From contig JADLDX010000188.1 in the NCBI GenBank assembly GCA_020846515.1, positions 1 to 9,454 of the forward strand: 9,454 bases of DNA, read 5' to 3'. The translations under genes and the position numbers were made by a program. The DNA is from Pirellulaceae bacterium. GTDB taxonomy: Bacteria; Planctomycetota; Planctomycetia; Pirellulales; Pirellulaceae. Position 1 is the first letter of the stretch. Each line of letters begins with the position of its first letter. Under the pieces are notes generated by a model. That model had not been told where the DNA came from, made no database searches, and worked only from the letters and a program-made list of their open reading frames with translations. Below are positions 6,491 to 9,454 of this stretch, in pieces.

Positions 6491-9454
6491 TTACCTCACC
6501 GTGACGAAGTCGTTGTGATTGAGCAGGATGCGCGCGAGGCTCTCGCGGGCCTGAGTGATCGCTGCGGGGGACTGCGGGTCGGTCGCCAATTGCTGTTGAC
6601 GAAGCATGGTTTCCCGGCAGATGATTCGTTCAGCTTCACTTGGCGATCGCGATAGAACCTGATCAAATAGTTCACTGATAAATCGATCGGTGACGTCGAC
6701 GTTGGTGTCCGCTGCTGCGTCTGATGTAGTCACTGAACCTATAGTAGCTACTGAGCCTGTTGACTCTTGCCATGCTTTAACGATCGCCACGCTCGACTGA
6801 TGAACGAGATCACTATTGGTCAAGGCCAATGCTTGTTGAGGAACGATGCTACTGGCGCGGCGATAGCAGTCGAGCGGATCGGGGGCATCGAACAGTTCGC
6901 CCAGCGCGCTCTTGCCGCCCGCCTCGGGATAGCTGCTGTAGTACAACGTGCGGCGGTTGGTCGTCAGTGCCTCTTTGTTTTCCAGTTCGACGCCGCCTTG
7001 AGTCAACTCGAGACGCCCGGCAACGTACAGCAAGCTATCGCGCACGACTTCAGACTCCATCCGCCAGGAATTCATCCGCCAGAGCCATCTGTTTTCAGGA
7101 TCGATGACCACCGATCGATCAGCCGCGCCAACGGAAGAGACTCTTCGATAGGCTGCGCTGGTGACGATCAACCTTTGCAGGTGCTTCATATCCCAGCCCT
7201 GCTCCATGAATTCGACCGCTAGCCAATCGAGCAATTCCGGATGCGTGGGCCGCTCGCCATTACGACCGAAGTCGTAAACGCTGGCCACTAACGGCGAGCG
7301 AAAATGCCTCGCCCAAAGATGATTCACGGCCACGCGGGCCGTCAGAGGATGGTCGCGGCGCGTGATCCACTGCGCCAGTGCCCGACGGCGACCGGTGCTC
7401 TCACGTAAAAACTGGGCCGACAACGGCGCGTAAGTCTCCGCCAGCTTCTCGTCGGCCAGCGCAGCGCGTGCCTTCTCGACCGCCGCCCGCGCAGTCGCCA
7501 AACCACCGTTCGCCGCTTCAATCTCTTTCGTGCGTTTCGCACTATCAGCTGGCTTCACACTATCAGCTGGCTTCACACTATCAGCTGGCTTCGCTTCAGC
7601 GTCCAACAGCGTGACATCGTGAGACAGCACATCGCTTTCAGCGCGCAAGAGCCTGGCCTGCCGCTCCGCGACACTCGCCGTTCGCATCAAGTTCGCCAAC
7701 TCGTTTACCGGTGACTGTTCGATGTATCGCGCCCGCTCGGCCGCGATGCGGGCAGCCAGGCTAGATAATTCTGCGTTAGCCGCCTTCACGCGTGCCTCAG
7801 CCGCTTGCCGCCGCAACGCTGGTGCGCTCGCCTTGCGCCGCACAAGACGCAATCTCTCAGCAGCCTCTCGCAGTTCTTGATTGCTCGCTGCTTTAGAGAC
7901 GATCAGTATGCCACCGCTCTCGGAGATCTTCGAACCTTGCCAACCATCCATTCCCAGTGGCGAGGCACCGTCGTGGTACTCAGGCGGTTCAAAGTCAAAG
8001 GCCAACAACGGTTTTGAGGATTGACTCTCTGCGGATGGTGGCGAGATGTGAACACTATCGATCACCGCGACACTACCTGGCCGGGCATCGAAGCTGATCG
8101 TTTGCAGGTCATTGCCGATTGGAGTCCAGCCGTTCATCTTTGTCGATACGTTCTCTACCAACAGCACTCCATCGGTCATTGATCGGACCGTCAGATGAGC
8201 TTCATCCATTTTCGGCTGAAGCGTGAACGAGACCTGAAAGCGAGTTTGTCCGGCAGCCACGTCATACTTGCCGACTTCAACCGCATCCGCCGCGCCGGTC
8301 TTGTAAGCCAAGATGCGGCCTTTTTCCCAGCCCACGAAATCGGCAGTCAAACCTTGCTGACTGTCCTTAACCAATTGGAAGTTGACATGCGCATCTTGAA
8401 GGATCAGCAGCTCAAACGAAATTGTCAGACCATCATCCAATGCGGAAAGAGATGCCAAACCGTTTTGTAGAATTGTTCTGCCTTTGGTGGCGTCCAGCAG
8501 CAGCGACTGCTCGCCCACCAGCGCACCGGGGCGACCAACGGATCTGGCTTGTTCCAGCGCCTGGGCATAAGCAACTTCAGCTTGAGCCAATTCGTCTGAA
8601 TTAGAAATCTCGTGTGCTGCTTCAACAACTTCTTTAGAGGATGTTGGGTCAGTAGCCTTGTGGGTAGCGCCGCTGGTGAATTGGGTGATGGCTTCTGGAA
8701 CAGGGACGCTGGCCAATGCTTCTTCGGCGGTCGTCACCACGCGCTGGGCGTCGGCCAACAATGTCTCCTGAATTTCGGGACGCAGTCCGGGATACCAGGC
8801 CGCGGGTGGTAAAGCAACCGGTTCGATCTTGAGCGTTTCGGGCTGCAGGATCGCGGGGACACCTGGAGGGATCGAGCCGCGCTCCTTCACTCGGTTCCGT
8901 TCATCTCCTCCCGTGTAGAACCAGGTCTGCGCATCAAGCTGCTTGTCGTACACGCGCACTGCGCCCAAGCGTTGCACACTTCGACTGCCTGCGTAGGTAT
9001 AGTCCTGAAATGGTCCTGGGTCAGATTCGCCGGGCAGTCTGTCCTGCCGAATAAAGATGGGCTCGAAGAATGCCCGCATGCGGAAATAGTCCTCATGTTC
9101 GATCGGATCGTATTTATGGTCATGGCAGTGAGCGCAATTGAACGTCAACCCCAGAAACGCTTTGCCGGTATGTTCCACGGTGTTGCGCATCCAATCGTTT
9201 GGGTTGAGCGAATAGTAGTTCCGTATCAAGTAGCCTGTGGCCACGCCAGCCTCGTAGTCTTCCGGAAACAACTCGTCGGCGGCCAGCATCGATTGCAGCA
9301 TCCGATCGTAGCCTTGCCCTTTGTTCAACGATTGGACAATCCAGTTCCGCCAACGATACATTTGCGAAGCACTGTTGCGTACATCGTTCGCATCGCGCCG
9401 GCCGTACCAGTCGCTATATCGCCACACGTCCATCCAATGTCGTCCCCAGCGTTC
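6491..9454 (-). CDS. DUF1549/DUF1553 (PSCyt2/PSD1) planctomycete protein, N-terminus beyond window
   Basis: The frame is open from the right edge (first visible residues ERWGRHWMDVWRYSDW, a classic DUF1549 stretch) for 987 codons to a TAA. The ATG at 9433 is internal: residues before it match the family, so the gene starts outside. The visible DUF1549 part has NCAHCHDHKYDP with a c-type haem motif CAHCH at about residues 107-111, implying a periplasmic or exported haem protein. Residues about 315-520 resemble a laminin-G/concanavalin-like beta-sandwich (LDDGLTISFELLI, LAFDFEPPEYHDG). Residues about 525-675 are Ala/Glu/Arg/Lys-rich and probably coiled coil, interrupted by three VKPADS-type repeats. 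DUF1553 runs from about 680 (GRRRALAQWITRRDHPLTAR, VNHLWARHF, RPTHPELLDWLA) to the end (RILLNHNDFVTVR). An N-terminal PSCyt1 cytochrome domain is common in such proteins but would lie outside. It forms an operon with the DUF1501 gene 2 nt downstream. An exported, possibly redox or polysaccharide-related function is suspected for the pair; the reaction is unknown. Confidence 0.93.
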   Translation of the reverse strand, partial: ERWGRHWMDVWRYSDWYGRRDANDVRNSASQMYRWRNWIVQSLNKGQGYDRMLQSMLAADELFPEDYEAGVATGYLIRNYYSLNPNDWMRNTVEHTGKAFLGLTFNCAHCHDHKYDPIEHEDYFRMRAFFEPIFIRQDRLPGESDPGPFQDYTYAGSRSVQRLGAVRVYDKQLDAQTWFYTGGDERNRVKERGSIPPGVPAILQPETLKIEPVALPPAAWYPGLRPEIQETLLADAQRVVTTAEEALASVPVPEAITQFTSGATHKATDPTSSKEVVEAAHEISNSDELAQAEVAYAQALEQARSVGRPGALVGEQSLLLDATKGRTILQNGLASLSALDDGLTISFELLILQDAHVNFQLVKDSQQGLTADFVGWEKGRILAYKTGAADAVEVGKYDVAAGQTRFQVSFTLQPKMDEAHLTVRSMTDGVLLVENVSTKMNGWTPIGNDLQTISFDARPGSVAVIDSVHISPPSAESQSSKPLLAFDFEPPEYHDGASPLGMDGWQGSKISESGGILIVSKAASNQELREAAERLRLVRRKASAPALRRQAAEARVKAANAELSSLAARIAAERARYIEQSPVNELANLMRTASVAERQARLLRAESDVLSHDVTLLDAEAKPADSVKPADSVKPADSAKRTKEIEAANGGLATARAAVEKARAALADEKLAETYAPLSAQFLRESTGRRRALAQWITRRDHPLTARVAVNHLWARHFRSPLVASVYDFGRNGERPTHPELLDWLAVEFMEQGWDMKHLQRLIVTSAAYRRVSSVGAADRSVVIDPENRWLWRMNSWRMESEVVRDSLLYVAGRLELTQGGVELENKEALTTNRRTLYYSSYPEAGGKSALGELFDAPDPLDCYRRASSIVPQQALALTNSDLVHQSSVAIVKAWQESTGSVATIGSVTTSDAAADTNVDVTDRFISELFDQVLSRSPSEAERIICRETMLRQQQLATDPQSPAAITQARESLARILLNHNDFVTVR
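6494..6500 (-). promoter_or_regulatory. Shine-Dalgarno for the DUF1501 gene, embedded in the end of the upstream gene
   Basis: On the minus strand the sequence GGTGAGG ends five bases before the ATG at 6488. It overlaps the last codons of the upstream DUF1549/DUF1553 gene (Val-Arg-stop) just before its TAA. This fixes the start of the DUF1501 gene and supports coupled translation. Confidence 0.7.
7540..7593 (-). repeat. Three tandem 18-bp units coding a KPADSV-type hexapeptide
   Basis: Three consecutive 18-nt copies (plus strand CACTATCAGC followed by TGGCTTCA) lie at 7540-7557, 7558-7575 and 7576-7593; the first two are identical and the third differs only in its last base. They keep the frame of the DUF1549/DUF1553 gene and encode a Pro-containing charged hexapeptide inside the coiled-coil linker just before DUF1553. 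Their near identity suggests recent expansion by slippage, so copy number may vary between strains. Confidence 0.9.

Noticed and set aside
9431..9433. ATG at 9433 as the true start of the DUF1549/DUF1553 gene
   Set aside because: The residues before it (ERWGRHW) are a typical DUF1549 motif in the same open frame, so the gene continues past the window edge.

Overview
The window looks like a moderate-GC chromosome segment from a planctomycete, probably a Rhodopirellula/Pirellula-type member of the Pirellulales. The main evidence is the adjacent, co-oriented pair of a DUF1549/DUF1553 (PSCyt2/PSD1) protein and a Tat-exported DUF1501 protein, which is a hallmark of that phylum. The two exported carbohydrate-active proteins next to it fit the same lifestyle. 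This assignment is inference from gene families; no rRNA, tRNA or other taxonomic marker is present.

Layout: (1) 1-1460, minus strand: the N-terminal 486 codons of a secreted GH127 (DUF1680) family glycosidase that runs off the left edge. (2) 1461-1768: a divergent intergenic region holding four units of a GTAG-headed palindromic repeat (REP-like) arranged as two inverted doublets. (3) 1769-4825, plus strand: a large secreted protein with an N-terminal pectate-lyase-like beta-helix and a C-terminal domain resembling DUF6298. (4) 4822-5004: a second cluster of the same repeats between convergent genes, three forward units facing three reverse units; the GTAG heads at its two ends contain the TAG stop codons of both flanking genes. 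(5) 5001-6488, minus strand: DUF1501 protein. (6) 6491-9454, minus strand: DUF1549/DUF1553 protein with a CAHCH haem motif, a laminin-G-like middle, a coiled coil and a small tandem repeat; its N-terminus lies beyond the right edge.

The two right-hand genes are 2 nt apart and almost certainly one transcription unit. In Planctomycetes such pairs commonly sit beside sulfatases and glycosidases and are thought to serve exported polysaccharide-linked metabolism, but their biochemistry is unresolved. The divergent GH127 and beta-helix/DUF6298 genes suggest breakdown of a pectin-like or arabinose-bearing glycan.

The most striking non-genic signal is the repeat family. It has nine full or nearly full units plus one remnant. 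Each has a GTAG (or GTGG) head followed by an 8-bp imperfect palindrome around a TCC loop, and the arms vary in step so that pairing is kept. The clusters sit on both sides of the beta-helix gene. No matching RAYT transposase is visible in this window.
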